Shown here in pieces: positions 26,247-34,776 of a DNA stretch of 64,000 nt; within the stretch, counting starts at the first letter, position 1; each line of letters starts with the position of its first letter. A model generated the notes under the pieces. It made no database searches, was not told the DNA's origin, and worked only from the letters and a program-made list of their open reading frames with translations. This stretch comes from CAZHYV01 sp964537055 (GTDB taxonomy: Bacteria > Myxococcota_A > Polyangia > Palsa-1104 > JAEUJZ01), in the NCBI GenBank assembly GCA_964537055.1, contig CAZHYV010000005.1:124001-188000 (forward strand). The letters run 5' to 3'. Made by a program: the position numbers and the translations under genes.

Positions 26247-27577
26247 ACTCTACCCCCCCTACGGCATCACCCGACCCCTCTCTTCAAACTCTGTCTTTTT
26301 ACGAAATTTCCTCTGGCGGAGAAGCGGTGGGACGAAGAATCGATGGGAAAGTGGTCTTTGTCCCGGGAGGAGCTCCTTTAGAAACCGCGCTGGTTCAACT
26401 TACTGAGGAGCGCAAAGGGTACGCTCGGGGTTCTCTAGTACAGATTCTAAAGCCGGGACCCTCGAGAGTCGAACCTCCTTGCCCTCTTGCAAAAACTCTT
26501 GCTTGCGGAGGCTGCCCCCTCATGCATGTTCGAAGAGAAACACAGCTTGCAGCCAAAGATCAGTTTGTCCGTCGCTCTCTAAGGCACGTATCTGCGCAGA
26601 TCCATCCCATCCTGTCCCCGACCACAGATTTTGGATATCGCATCCGTGCACGGTTTATTAAACGGAATGGGGTCCTTGGGTTTCAGGCAGCTCGTTCCCA
26701 TGAAGTAACACCAATTCCAACTTGCCCCATTTTGGTCCCGGCCCTTGATCAGGTGATGACGACACTGGCAAAAAAGCTAGCACCTTTTTTGGGAGAAGAG
26801 GGCACTCTGTCAGGAGTGATTGGTAACCATCACCAGATCCATGTGGCCGTCACTTTGGGAGCGGGGGCAAATCTATCGCGGGTGGGCATAGAAAAAATTC
26901 GCACCACCATAGCATCAGCCCTGGAGCAGGGCTTGATTGTCGGAGCCACAATAGAAAGAGAAACCCTTGGTAGTCCCGTGGTCTCCTTAGGAACAGAGCC
27001 ATATCCCCTTTTTGTAGGGGCTGAGTCTTTTGCTCAGGCAAGCGAGGCGGGACACACTTTACTACCCACGCTGGTTGCAAGCGCCGTCCTAGGTTCTCCC
27101 TTTGTCCCCGCAGAAAGCACGATCCAGGGTAACCCTGCTGCATCTCTTCCCAACCTGCTTGAACTCCACGCGGGTAGTGGAAATTTCACCCGTTACCTGC
27201 TTCCCTATGCCAAACGCCTTTTTGCCGTTGAATCTGAACCTAAAGCTGCCGCTCGTCTTCGAGAAACCTTTGGAGACAAAATCCAGGTTTATGCGGTACC
27301 CGATCTTACTGCCGTACGGGCCTTAACAAAGTCTCGTGAGCCCATTTCCGTCGTGGTACTTGACCCTCCTCGGATCGGGGCCAAAGAAGTCATGGAAGAA
27401 CTCCCCAAGCTTTCTCCAAAGCGGATTGTTTATGTCTCGTGCGATCCGATGACACTTGCTCGCGATCTCACGATCCTCTTATCGAAAGGATATAAGGTGG
27501 GATCCGTCATACCCATGGATCTTATGCCCCAGACTCCTCATGTTGAGATGATTGCCATCATTGAGAAAGAATTTTAA
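26243..27577 (+). CDS. 23S rRNA/tRNA m5U methyltransferase (RlmD/TrmA family)
   Basis: Transfers a methyl group from S-adenosylmethionine to C5 of a uridine in RNA. An N-terminal TRAM domain (residues about 15-75) is followed by a [4Fe-4S] cysteine set, Cys80, Cys88 and Cys91 (CPLAKTLACGGC), with Cys161 as the likely fourth. The SAM loop is LELHAGSGNFTRYL, then VVLDPPRIGAKEV, and the catalytic Cys in YVSCDPMTLARDL. The iron-sulfur cluster favours the RlmC/RlmD branch over TrmA, but target choice cannot be read. The start is GTG (26243), overlapping the ATPase stop, so this rRNA enzyme is coupled to a metal importer. Confidence 0.9.
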   Translation: MNSTPPTASPDPSLQTLSFYEISSGGEAVGRRIDGKVVFVPGGAPLETALVQLTEERKGYARGSLVQILKPGPSRVEPPCPLAKTLACGGCPLMHVRRETQLAAKDQFVRRSLRHVSAQIHPILSPTTDFGYRIRARFIKRNGVLGFQAARSHEVTPIPTCPILVPALDQVMTTLAKKLAPFLGEEGTLSGVIGNHHQIHVAVTLGAGANLSRVGIEKIRTTIASALEQGLIVGATIERETLGSPVVSLGTEPYPLFVGAESFAQASEAGHTLLPTLVASAVLGSPFVPAESTIQGNPAASLPNLLELHAGSGNFTRYLLPYAKRLFAVESEPKAAARLRETFGDKIQVYAVPDLTAVRALTKSREPISVVVLDPPRIGAKEVMEELPKLSPKRIVYVSCDPMTLARDLTILLSKGYKVGSVIPMDLMPQTPHVEMIAIIEKEF

Positions 27578-27624
27578 TGAAGGCATTGATGTAGCATGGT
27601 GTTTTTTCTGAAAAAAAAAGGTTT

Positions 27625-28671
27625 TCAAAAAGAACGGTAGTAGTGGCAGGTGTACCCTTCTGGGTGCTTTTGTAAGTAGTCCTGATGGAATTCCTCCGCT
27701 ACGTAAAAAGGACCTGCCTTGACCACTTCGGTAACAATGGGTCTTTTCCATCTTCCTAAGAGGTCCCACTCCTTGATCGTTTTTTCGGCCTGCGCTTTTT
27801 GTTGCTCATGCTGGTAAAAAATTGCCGATCGGTATTGATTCCCTATGTCGTTTCCCTGACGGTTTGGAGTAGTAGGATCATGCAAAGAAAAAAACTTCTC
27901 TAGTAACGTTTGGTAGGACACTTTTTTTGGATCAAAGACAATCCTAACTGCCTCGGCATGCCCGGTTGTCCCAGAGCTTACATCTCTATACGTCGGGTTG
28001 GGAAGGATACCTCCTGTGTACCCGACGCTGGTTTCGATCACTCCTGGAATGGTGCGGAGCAATTCCTGGACCCCCCAGAAGCACCCTCCCGCAAAGATTG
28101 CGGTTTCCGTAACCACTCCTTCTTCAGCAGCCATCGTCTGTGTTTCGTCCTTCCCTGGCATTTGAGGAAAAGCCCCACTCTGCTGGAACGCTGGGAATAA
28201 TGCAAGATACTCACCATATCCTTCTTTCTCCAAATCCTTAGCATGGACAAATCGTAGCGATGCTGAGTTCATACAAAATCTTTTGTGCAATGGCCCCGGC
28301 CCATCATCAAATAGATGCCCCAAATGCGACTGGGCAGAGGCCGACTTCACTTCGGTCCGAATCATTCCATAGGAACGGTCCTCGTTATAAGCAACGGTGC
28401 TTTCGTCGATGGGTTTTGTAAAGCTTGGCCAACCACTCCCTGAATCAAACTTATCTAAGGAGGAAAACAAGGGGGTCCCATCCACGACGTCTACATAGAT
28501 TCCAGGTTCGTGGTGATTCCAATATTTGTTTTGAAAGGGGGGCTCGGTGGCACATTCCTGTGTGACCTCGTACTGCTCTTTGGAAAGGATCTTGCGTAGA
28601 TTGTCTTGAGAGGGTGTGTTCTTGTTCGCCATCATCTTATGATAGGACCTTTCCCCACAAAAACAATGCAT
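27625..28671 (-). CDS. msrAB: bifunctional methionine sulfoxide reductase, MsrB-MsrA fusion
   Basis: Reduces both epimers of methionine sulfoxide. Residues about 20-150 are MsrB (ILSKEQYEVTQ, SGSGWPSFTKPI, SHLGHLFDDGP, catalytic Cys in RFCMNSASLRF). The two CxxC zinc motifs of many MsrB are absent (EVKSASAQSHLG), as in the Neisseria/Haemophilus fusions. Residues about 190-348 are MsrA (catalytic Cys in GGCFWGVQE, then GHAEAVRIVFDP, GNQYRSAIFY). There is no signal peptide, so it is cytoplasmic. The order is MsrB first, the reverse of the common fusion. The frame starts at 28671; the ATG pair at 28635/28632 is an alternative start nearer the conserved domain. Confidence 0.93.
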   Translation of the reverse strand: MHCFCGERSYHKMMANKNTPSQDNLRKILSKEQYEVTQECATEPPFQNKYWNHHEPGIYVDVVDGTPLFSSLDKFDSGSGWPSFTKPIDESTVAYNEDRSYGMIRTEVKSASAQSHLGHLFDDGPGPLHKRFCMNSASLRFVHAKDLEKEGYGEYLALFPAFQQSGAFPQMPGKDETQTMAAEEGVVTETAIFAGGCFWGVQELLRTIPGVIETSVGYTGGILPNPTYRDVSSGTTGHAEAVRIVFDPKKVSYQTLLEKFFSLHDPTTPNRQGNDIGNQYRSAIFYQHEQQKAQAEKTIKEWDLLGRWKRPIVTEVVKAGPFYVAEEFHQDYLQKHPEGYTCHYYRSF

Positions 28672-28724
28672 TGTCTGAAAAATCTCTTTTGTAAGATTAC
28701 GATTATGTTGTACTTATTCTTTTT

Positions 28725-29480
28725 ATGAAAACCCAACAATTTTGCTCCATTCTGGTTGTACCTATCTACGTTCTTCTTCTAGGAAATCCTGCAGTAGGAG
28801 CCACAACCCCAACTGCTCGAGAGAGTTTACCTGCCTTGCCAGGTAAGAGCTCTCCTCTTTTTGCTTCTACTAATGAAGTCGTACCCCAACCCACCCCAGC
28901 TCCGGCAGAGGCACCACGATCAGCATCTACGCTCGAATCTGTAGCCTCGCCCTCCCTGCCAAAACAACGTTCTCGCTTTTCCATCTTTGGCGAGATCGGC
29001 CCGGGGGTCTCTCTATACAATTATAAGGTCATCGATCTAGATGTCTCGCCTGGCGTATTTTCGACAGTAGGTGTCTCTTTTGATCTTATTGGTGGATGCG
29101 CCTCTATCCAGCAACGGCATTGCTTTGAACTGATAGCCAACCTCGGGATTCAATCCTACACTTCCTTCATATCGGCTGCAGAAATTCCAAGGAACCCAAT
29201 GACTCTCTTAGGTTTACAAGCCACCCTAGAAACACAGCTCTTTTTTGGGCACCAGCGTTCTTTTGCGTGGCTTATTCACGGAGGTGTGCTTTATGGTCAT
29301 AGCTTGCAAATTCCGCCTGACTTGAAGATGGTTTCCGACTCGGTCAGCACAGTGGTTGGAACAGGGATTGCCTACCATATGAAAAACACAGGCCTTTCTC
29401 TTTTCCTCCGGTTTCAGACCCTGGTCAGGCTCGATAACGTAGATTTCTTTTTCCCCGTTGGATTCCGTTACCGTTTTTAA
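28725..29480 (+). CDS. outer-membrane beta-barrel protein, third member of a local family
   Basis: 251 residues. The signal peptide ends near GAT. A Pro/Ala/Ser linker of about 60 residues follows, then amphipathic strands (FSIFGEIGPGVSLYNY, FSTVGVSFDLI, HRSFAWLIHGGVLYGH-like), ending in FFFPVGFRYRF. The terminal Phe and shared end motif group it with the proteins at 16336 and 15423. A conserved cysteine pair around GGCASIQQRHCFEL parallels the NQCFGRERKDSIFCVE segment of the 16336 protein and CSQIQKASCLRF of the 15423 protein, a good family marker. No ribosome-binding site is visible. The function is unknown. Confidence 0.75.
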   Translation: MKTQQFCSILVVPIYVLLLGNPAVGATTPTARESLPALPGKSSPLFASTNEVVPQPTPAPAEAPRSASTLESVASPSLPKQRSRFSIFGEIGPGVSLYNYKVIDLDVSPGVFSTVGVSFDLIGGCASIQQRHCFELIANLGIQSYTSFISAAEIPRNPMTLLGLQATLETQLFFGHQRSFAWLIHGGVLYGHSLQIPPDLKMVSDSVSTVVGTGIAYHMKNTGLSLFLRFQTLVRLDNVDFFFPVGFRYRF

Positions 29481-29584
29481 ATTCTAGTGGATTGTGGTTT
29501 CCAACGTATTAGCAAAACCTTCAAAGACTTTTTCCCCTAGCGTTTGCATTTGCGCTTTCCTTCTAGTCATAGCAGAGTAGCCTT

Positions 29585-31045
29585 ATGACCGACGTTAACG
29601 TCCTGGGCATTGACCTTTATCAAATCTCGACACTACTCACCCATGTCTCTCATGGAGTACCTATCCATAGTGATGCTGCGATGAGCTTCTTCTTTCGCCG
29701 TTTGCCCCCACACCGAAAGTATATCGTCTTTGCTGGATTGCGTTCGATAATCGAGTACTGTCATCAACTTCAGTTTACTTCCCAGAACTTACAAACCCTG
29801 AAGAGACATCCCATGCTTGGTCCAATTTTATCAACGGATTCAGGTCGGATGGTAGCAAACGCCTTAGAGAACCTTCGTGGGTTTCGCGGAGAGATCTATG
29901 CGCTCCCCGAGGGGACACTTGCTTTTGCGGGACCCGCCTATTTGCAGAATGGCTCCTTGGCCCAGATCCAAGGTACCCAAATCTATGCCTACACTCCCCT
30001 TGTGCAAGTAAAAACGGAGCTGCTCCTTGCTAAGCTGATCGAAACCCCCTTTGTAAGTAGGATCAACTTTCTTTCTATGGTTGCTTCAAAGGCGTCTCGT
30101 ATTGTGAATGCAGCATGCGTTGATGGAAAATCTCGTCCTGTGATCGAATTTGGACAGAGACGCACCCATTACGCTGCTGCAATTGATGCCTCCTACGCGG
30201 CCTATCTTGCGGGATGCCAAGCAACTTCTAATGTAGCAGCGACAGAAAAGCATGGCATCCCTTCTACCGGAACAATGGACCACTTTGCCATCCAATTTTC
30301 CGAAAAAGAAGGCATTTTTCCTGCGGAAACCGAAGGCGAATTCTTTTCTCAATTTTACCATTTATTTCCGCAGGCAAGCACGATGCTGGTAGACACCTAT
30401 GATCTTGTAAGGGGAATTACGACAGCGGTCCATCGCACCCAAGGTGGGCTCACGGGCATCCGGCTGGATACAGCAGTTACTGAAGAAATGGTCAAAACAG
30501 CCCGAGCCCTCCTTCATTCGCTAGGGGCCGATCATACAAAAATTCTTGTGTCTGATCGACTGAACGAACAGTCCGTGGAAACCCTGGCTCTTGCAGGAGC
30601 GGATGCCTTCGGTGTGGGCGAAAATATCACCTGCTCCCCCGATGCAGCTACAGGCATCGGGGCTGTGGGCAAATTAGTGATGACCTCTCAGGGAAAACCC
30701 ACAATGAAGTTTGCAGGAGGTTCTGCGAAAATGACACTCCCTGGCATGATTCAGGCCTACCGTTTCCAAAATTACGATCTTCTTACCCTGTTTGATGAGC
30801 CCGCTCCAACGGGGGGACGCCCTTTGCTGAAGCCTATCTGGCAAGGAGGTCAACTTCAAGAGCCGTTGCCCTCTTTAGAAGAATCGAGGGCTTATGTTCA
30901 ACAGCAAATAAGAGAAGCCCCCAGCTGGTTAAAAAGCATAAAGGAGCCCGATCCAAGGGATCCGCAACCCTTCCGTATGGTCATCTCGGATAAACTCCAC
31001 GAAACAATCGCAACGCAGATGGAAAAGACAGCTGCAGATCCATAA
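29585..31045 (+). CDS. pncB: nicotinate phosphoribosyltransferase
   Basis: Makes nicotinate mononucleotide from nicotinate and PRPP, the entry of the Preiss-Handler NAD salvage route. Landmarks are LGIDLYQISTLLTHV at the N-terminus, FFFRRLPPHRKYIVFAGL, VIEFGQRRTH, and a GTMDHF motif where the family usually shows GTMAH. Later come VDTYDLVRGI, LDTAV, and AFGVGENITCSPDA. At 486 residues it fits the long bacterial type. It is monocistronic between the barrel gene and the convergent mgtE. The ribosome-binding site is weak. The Asp in GTMDHF next to the conserved His is the only oddity. Confidence 0.92.
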   Translation: MTDVNVLGIDLYQISTLLTHVSHGVPIHSDAAMSFFFRRLPPHRKYIVFAGLRSIIEYCHQLQFTSQNLQTLKRHPMLGPILSTDSGRMVANALENLRGFRGEIYALPEGTLAFAGPAYLQNGSLAQIQGTQIYAYTPLVQVKTELLLAKLIETPFVSRINFLSMVASKASRIVNAACVDGKSRPVIEFGQRRTHYAAAIDASYAAYLAGCQATSNVAATEKHGIPSTGTMDHFAIQFSEKEGIFPAETEGEFFSQFYHLFPQASTMLVDTYDLVRGITTAVHRTQGGLTGIRLDTAVTEEMVKTARALLHSLGADHTKILVSDRLNEQSVETLALAGADAFGVGENITCSPDAATGIGAVGKLVMTSQGKPTMKFAGGSAKMTLPGMIQAYRFQNYDLLTLFDEPAPTGGRPLLKPIWQGGQLQEPLPSLEESRAYVQQQIREAPSWLKSIKEPDPRDPQPFRMVISDKLHETIATQMEKTAADP

Positions 31046-31083
31046 AATACAAGTAGAGTTGCTCGGAAGGATACCGTATTCCA

Positions 31084-32451
31084 TCACAGCTGGTTCTTTA
31101 GTAATACCGAAGCGATCTTAAAATAGATCACAATGCCTGATACGTCGACCAGCGTTGCCACAAAGGGGGCGGAAGCCGTAGCCGGATCGATCCTTAGCCG
31201 TTTTAACAACATGGGAAGCATCGACCCGACAAGGGTCCCAAGCAGGACAATCCCTATCAAGCTGAAAAAGATAATGATTCCAATGGCCATATAGTGAGGC
31301 CCATAAGACGAGAGTCCGAACCACGAAAATGTCACCACGCGGATAAACCCCAAAAGGCCTAAACAAGTTCCTAGCGCCAGTCCTGAAAGGAGTTCTCGTT
31401 TGAACACACGCTTCCAATCCACCAGCTCGACTTCTTTCGTAGCCAAAGACCGGATAATTAAGGATGCAGCCTGTGAACCTGCATTTCCTCCACTGCTAAT
31501 AATGAGCGGAATAAATATCGATAGCGCAACAATCTTTGCGATTTGATCGGAAAAATGCTGCATCGCGGTAGAAGTAAACATTTCCCCAAGAAACAGGATG
31601 AGGAGCCAGCTTACCCGCTTGGTCAGCATATCCTTAAACGTGCTTCGCAAATAGGGCCCATGGAGCGCCTCCATCCCCCCAATTCGTTGGATATTTTCTG
31701 TAGCTTCCTCTTCAACCACGTCAAGAGCATCGTCGACAGTAATCACCCCTAACAAATATCCCTCAGAGTCGGTCACCGGTAAAGCAAAACGATCGTATTT
31801 TTCGAAGAGCTTTACAAATTCGCTCCGATCCGCCATCGCTGAGATGCTAATCAAGGGCTGTCCCTCGATCAGCTGAGCAATCTCTGTTTGCTCCTTGGCC
31901 ACCACCACTGTAGCAAGCCTTACGGAATTGATTAACTTGCCCTTGTTATCGGTTACATAAAGGACCTCCAGGGCCTCGGTATCCTGGCCATACTCTCTTA
32001 CACGAGCAAGCACTTCCTTCGTCGTCATTTCTGGGGAGATCGTGATATACTCGGGGGTCATCCATCTACCGGCAGAGCCTTCTGGATACCCAAGAAGCTG
32101 CCTGGCAATCTTAAGCTCCTCGGGAGTAAGAATCGACAACGCTTGCTTCGTAATTTCCGGAGGCAGTTCTTCTAACAGACGAGTCCGGTCATCGGGAGAC
32201 ATCGAATTCAGAAGTGTGACCAACTGTTCACTGGCAAGGCTGCGAACCAATTCCGTCTGCTCCTCGATAGGAAGATATTCAAATACAAGCGCAGAGGTCT
32301 CCCTTGGCATGAGCCGGAATAAAATGGAGCTCTGTTCGATAGGAAATTTCTGAATGATTTCAGCAAGATCAGGAGGGCTTAAGGAAAGCAGGCTGTCTTT
32401 CAGGGACTTTAGATCACCTTTATCGATCATCTCCTGGTAGGCCGAAATTTT
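31084..32451 (-). CDS. mgtE: magnesium transporter MgtE
   Basis: Gated Mg2+ channel of the inner membrane. The start at 32451 (MKISAYQEM) is fixed by AAGGAGGAGAG just upstream; the frame continues to 32541 without support. The first 125 residues form the helical MgtE N domain (LAEIIQKFPIEQSSILFRLMP), then two CBS domains (GRWMTPEYITISPEMTTKEVL, LPVTDSEGYLLGVITVDDAL), a connecting helix, and about five membrane helices with PLIISSGGNAGSQAA and the conserved pore-helix end. 455 residues is the family length. The iron-permease-like gene is divergent. Confidence 0.95.
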   Translation of the reverse strand, partial: KISAYQEMIDKGDLKSLKDSLLSLSPPDLAEIIQKFPIEQSSILFRLMPRETSALVFEYLPIEEQTELVRSLASEQLVTLLNSMSPDDRTRLLEELPPEITKQALSILTPEELKIARQLLGYPEGSAGRWMTPEYITISPEMTTKEVLARVREYGQDTEALEVLYVTDNKGKLINSVRLATVVVAKEQTEIAQLIEGQPLISISAMADRSEFVKLFEKYDRFALPVTDSEGYLLGVITVDDALDVVEEEATENIQRIGGMEALHGPYLRSTFKDMLTKRVSWLLILFLGEMFTSTAMQHFSDQIAKIVALSIFIPLIISSGGNAGSQAASLIIRSLATKEVELVDWKRVFKRELLSGLALGTCLGLLGFIRVVTFSWFGLSSYGPHYMAIGIIIFFSLIGIVLLGTLVGSMLPMLLKRLRIDPATASAPFVATLVDVSGIVIYFKIASVLLKNQL

Positions 32452-32665
32452 CATGCTCTCTCCTCCTTTTCCCCAAGGTAAGACATGTAGGTAAATTAAA
32501 AAAACAGGAGGCCGTTCGCAACTTATTTGTAGATCATCCACCTATTTTCTTTTTCGTCGTCTGGAACTGACTGACAAAAAGATTTTTTTTTGCTACGATT
32601 GCTTTTAGCTTCCTTTGTAATAATAAGCAATCTGCAATTGTAACAAAATTTAGTGGAGAAGTTCT

Positions 32666-33232
32666 ATGAACAATATTTTTTATCGTATCGCGAGATTTAC
32701 TTCTCAAATTGCTGGCTCCCCCTGGGCATTTATGGGAGCCTGTTTTGTTATTATCATTTGGATATTCAGCGGACCTTGGTTTCACTTTTCTGATACTTGG
32801 CAGCTTGTCGTAAACACGGCAACTACGATTATTACCTTTCTCATGGTATTTTTGCTACAGAACTCCCAGAACCGTGACACGAAGGTCATTCAACTAAAGC
32901 TTGATGAACTAATTCGTGCTGTCCGCGGTGCAAGAAACCGTCTTGTGAATCTGGAAAGCTTATCAGATGAAGAACTAAAGGAGCTAGAGAAACAATTTAT
33001 TGAACTCCGAGAGAAATCGACAAAACGCGCCTCCACCGCTCGAGCAATACGGCATACTCGCGTTCATGCAGGAACCCATTCCAAGGAAGGAGCACCGCTT
33101 CTTTCTCAAGAATCTTCCAGAGAGCCTGCAGATCCTACTTCTTTACCAGCATCTTTACATTCTCCAGAGGATTTATTGATCAGCTCCAAAGAAAGCTCGG
33201 CTGATGAGGGCATTGGTTCCCTAAAAGAATAG
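32666..33232 (+). CDS. low-affinity iron permease-family small membrane protein
   Basis: 188 residues. Two membrane helices (WAFMGACFVIIIWIFSGPWF and LVVNTATTIITFLMVFLLQN) are followed by QNSQNRDTKVIQLKLDELI, the hallmark of the PF04120 family named after yeast Fet4 but of uncertain role in bacteria. The charged C-terminal half (residues 90-188) is a predicted coiled coil and disordered tail, longer than usual. GTGGAG lies about 11 bases before the ATG. It is divergent from mgtE with about 215 bases between the starts, so shared control by metals is possible but unproved. Confidence 0.8.
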   Translation: MNNIFYRIARFTSQIAGSPWAFMGACFVIIIWIFSGPWFHFSDTWQLVVNTATTIITFLMVFLLQNSQNRDTKVIQLKLDELIRAVRGARNRLVNLESLSDEELKELEKQFIELREKSTKRASTARAIRHTRVHAGTHSKEGAPLLSQESSREPADPTSLPASLHSPEDLLISSKESSADEGIGSLKE

Positions 33233-33237
33233 TAGGC

Positions 33238-34248
33238 TTATTCATTTTTTGGCCAACGGCGTTTTTGCTTGATCCCTCTTAGAATCCCCGTCAGCTCTGC
33301 CTCGCTTTTCTGCTGAAGCCACCTTTCTTTCTCCTGATCAAACTCAAGTCCAAGCAGCTCCGCTACAATGATAATTCCCTGCAACAGCCCCTCTTTGCGC
33401 CCTTGCTCTAGCCCTTGCTCTAGCCCTTGCTCTAGCCCTTGCTCTAGCCCTTGCTCTAGCCCTTGCTGAAGGCCCTGGGTCAGTCCTTCTTGCAATCCTT
33501 GTGCTAAGCCCTCTTTCTTGGCTTGACTAAACATCCCTTTGGCATCCTGCTCTTGCATCTTCTCGTTCTCATACCCTTCCCATTCTGCTTCGGTCATCTG
33601 GGCGACCTTCGCTACCTCTAACGCCTCCACAAAGACGTTCTCCTCTGACAAGGGCCTGGGAACCTCGCTCAGCTCCTCTGCCTCCTTGAAGAAATACGCC
33701 CATTTTTCTACCGCCGTCTTCGGATGTTCTCCTCCCTCGTACTTGGGAAGCTCCATGACTACATACTTCATTTGTGAAAACCGGCTCACGCCTCGGCTCT
33801 CTTCTGTCATTTTCCAACGGCTGAGCATCGGAATCTCATACCTTCCATCTTCGTCACGCTCATCCCACAACACAAAATCACAAATTGCTATAGACACAAC
33901 ATCGTCTAATTGGGGGTATCTGTCCCCCGAGCGAAGTTGGTTGACATAAGCTTTGCATAAGTTATAGACCAGCCGTTTTTCAAAGCCTTCGACGCTAAAT
34001 ACCTGCATTTCGACCAAATACCGGATCCCGCGGGCGTCTGTGCATTTGACATCGACAATGGAAGTTTTGTGGGTGGTAAGGATCGGAACTTGTTCTGGAG
34101 GGAGGTAGGTAATATGAACAATGCGACGAGTTCCTTTAAGATCAAGCAAATCATTAAGCAAGGCAATAAGGAGGTGCTGGTGAGCTGGCTGTCCAAAGAG
34201 GCGTTTGAAAACAATATCGGTTTTGGGGTCGGCAAAGATGGGTCGCAT
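33238..34248 (-). CDS. Rpn-family PD-(D/E)XK nuclease (recombination-promoting)
   Basis: 336 residues. The N-terminus PIFADPKTDIVFKRLFG, then VDVKCTDARGIRYLVEMQV, is the PDDEXK_2/Rpn signature: an acidic residue after VDVK and Glu-Met-Gln as the catalytic ExQ. Rpn proteins cut DNA and stimulate RecA-independent recombination in E. coli, and some form toxin-antitoxin-like systems through internal starts. The C-terminal third contains a glycine/glutamine repeat (LEQG five times, flanked by LQQG and LTQG) coded by a 12-bp minisatellite. AAGG precedes the ATG. It is flanked downstream by the iron-permease gene, convergent, with a gap of only five bases. Confidence 0.9.
   Translation of the reverse strand: MRPIFADPKTDIVFKRLFGQPAHQHLLIALLNDLLDLKGTRRIVHITYLPPEQVPILTTHKTSIVDVKCTDARGIRYLVEMQVFSVEGFEKRLVYNLCKAYVNQLRSGDRYPQLDDVVSIAICDFVLWDERDEDGRYEIPMLSRWKMTEESRGVSRFSQMKYVVMELPKYEGGEHPKTAVEKWAYFFKEAEELSEVPRPLSEENVFVEALEVAKVAQMTEAEWEGYENEKMQEQDAKGMFSQAKKEGLAQGLQEGLTQGLQQGLEQGLEQGLEQGLEQGLEQGRKEGLLQGIIIVAELLGLEFDQEKERWLQQKSEAELTGILRGIKQKRRWPKNE
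33408..33467. repeat. 12-bp minisatellite, five perfect units, inside the Rpn gene
   Basis: Five identical tandem copies of CTAGCCCTTGCT (plus strand) encode LEQG repeats. Partial copies flank both ends. Because the unit is 12 bases, gain or loss of copies keeps the frame and changes only linker length. Identical copies imply recent slippage or gene conversion. Confidence 0.9.
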
Positions 34249-34279
34249 GGAAACCTTATAGCGGCTACCTGAACATATG

Positions 34280-34298
34280 TCAAGATCTCTGTTCTTGA
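34280..34298. repeat. inverted repeat upstream of the Rpn gene
   Basis: TCAAGA (34280-34285) and TCTTGA (34293-34298) flank a seven-base loop, 32 bases upstream of the Rpn start and 26 bases beyond the stop of the small gene at 34324. It may be an operator or a weak terminator; no T-run follows. Confidence 0.3.
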
Positions 34299-34323
34299 TG
34301 TTGCTAAAAGACGTGTTTTCCTA

Positions 34324-34578
34324 TCAGCTTTCTGTATAAAGCTGCAATTGTTCGTACACGACATCTTCATGAATTCCTGTCTGTACATATTCTTTTAGGC
34401 AATCTGCCAACGTGATCATCATTTCAGAAGTTCCTCGATCTCGCTGAAGTTTAGCTAGCAGCGCCTGAGCTTCCGGGCTTTGATCGTTACGGAGAAAGTC
34501 GCGGACCATGTCTATATCGAGCTCACCCTGAAAGTCTATGATTAAATTATCAAGCAAATGCCGTATCAACGCGTCCAT
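34324..34578 (-). CDS. small acidic helical protein, unknown function
   Basis: 84 residues, unrecognised. The composition is acidic and amphipathic (MDALIRHLLDNLIIDFQGELD, then VRDFLRNDQSPEAQ), predicted all-helical. A GGAGG about five bases before the ATG supports translation. It lies upstream of, and in the same direction as, the Rpn nuclease gene, 75 bases apart, and could be its partner or regulator; this is inference from position only. It has no membrane or signal sequence. Confidence 0.6.
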   Translation of the reverse strand: MDALIRHLLDNLIIDFQGELDIDMVRDFLRNDQSPEAQALLAKLQRDRGTSEMMITLADCLKEYVQTGIHEDVVYEQLQLYTES

Positions 34579-34737
34579 CTAGTCCTCCACACGATCTAAA
34601 ATTAAGAGATTTTTCATACAACAATTTATGTCTAGAATCAATCCTACGCTAAAGAAAATTACGCTTTCTCTAAGCTGCATATGGGTCAGGCATTCTTTCT
34701 CCTCTCCCTTCCTGAAAAAGGTTTCTGAAAAGGCACG

Positions 34738-34755
34738 TTCGTAGTAGCATACGAA
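34738..34755. promoter_or_regulatory. inverted repeat upstream of gnd, possible operator
   Basis: TTCGTA (34738-34743) and TACGAA (34750-34755) are separated by six bases and lie about 20 bases upstream of the gnd start. The position fits an operator for the gnd-zwf transcript. Symmetry alone supports it. Confidence 0.3.
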
Positions 34756-34776
34756 TCAAAAAGTTTAGGAGCTTGT

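Noticed and set aside
33408..33467. CRISPR-like array
   Set aside because: The 12-bp units are contiguous with no unique spacers and are in frame within a protein gene.
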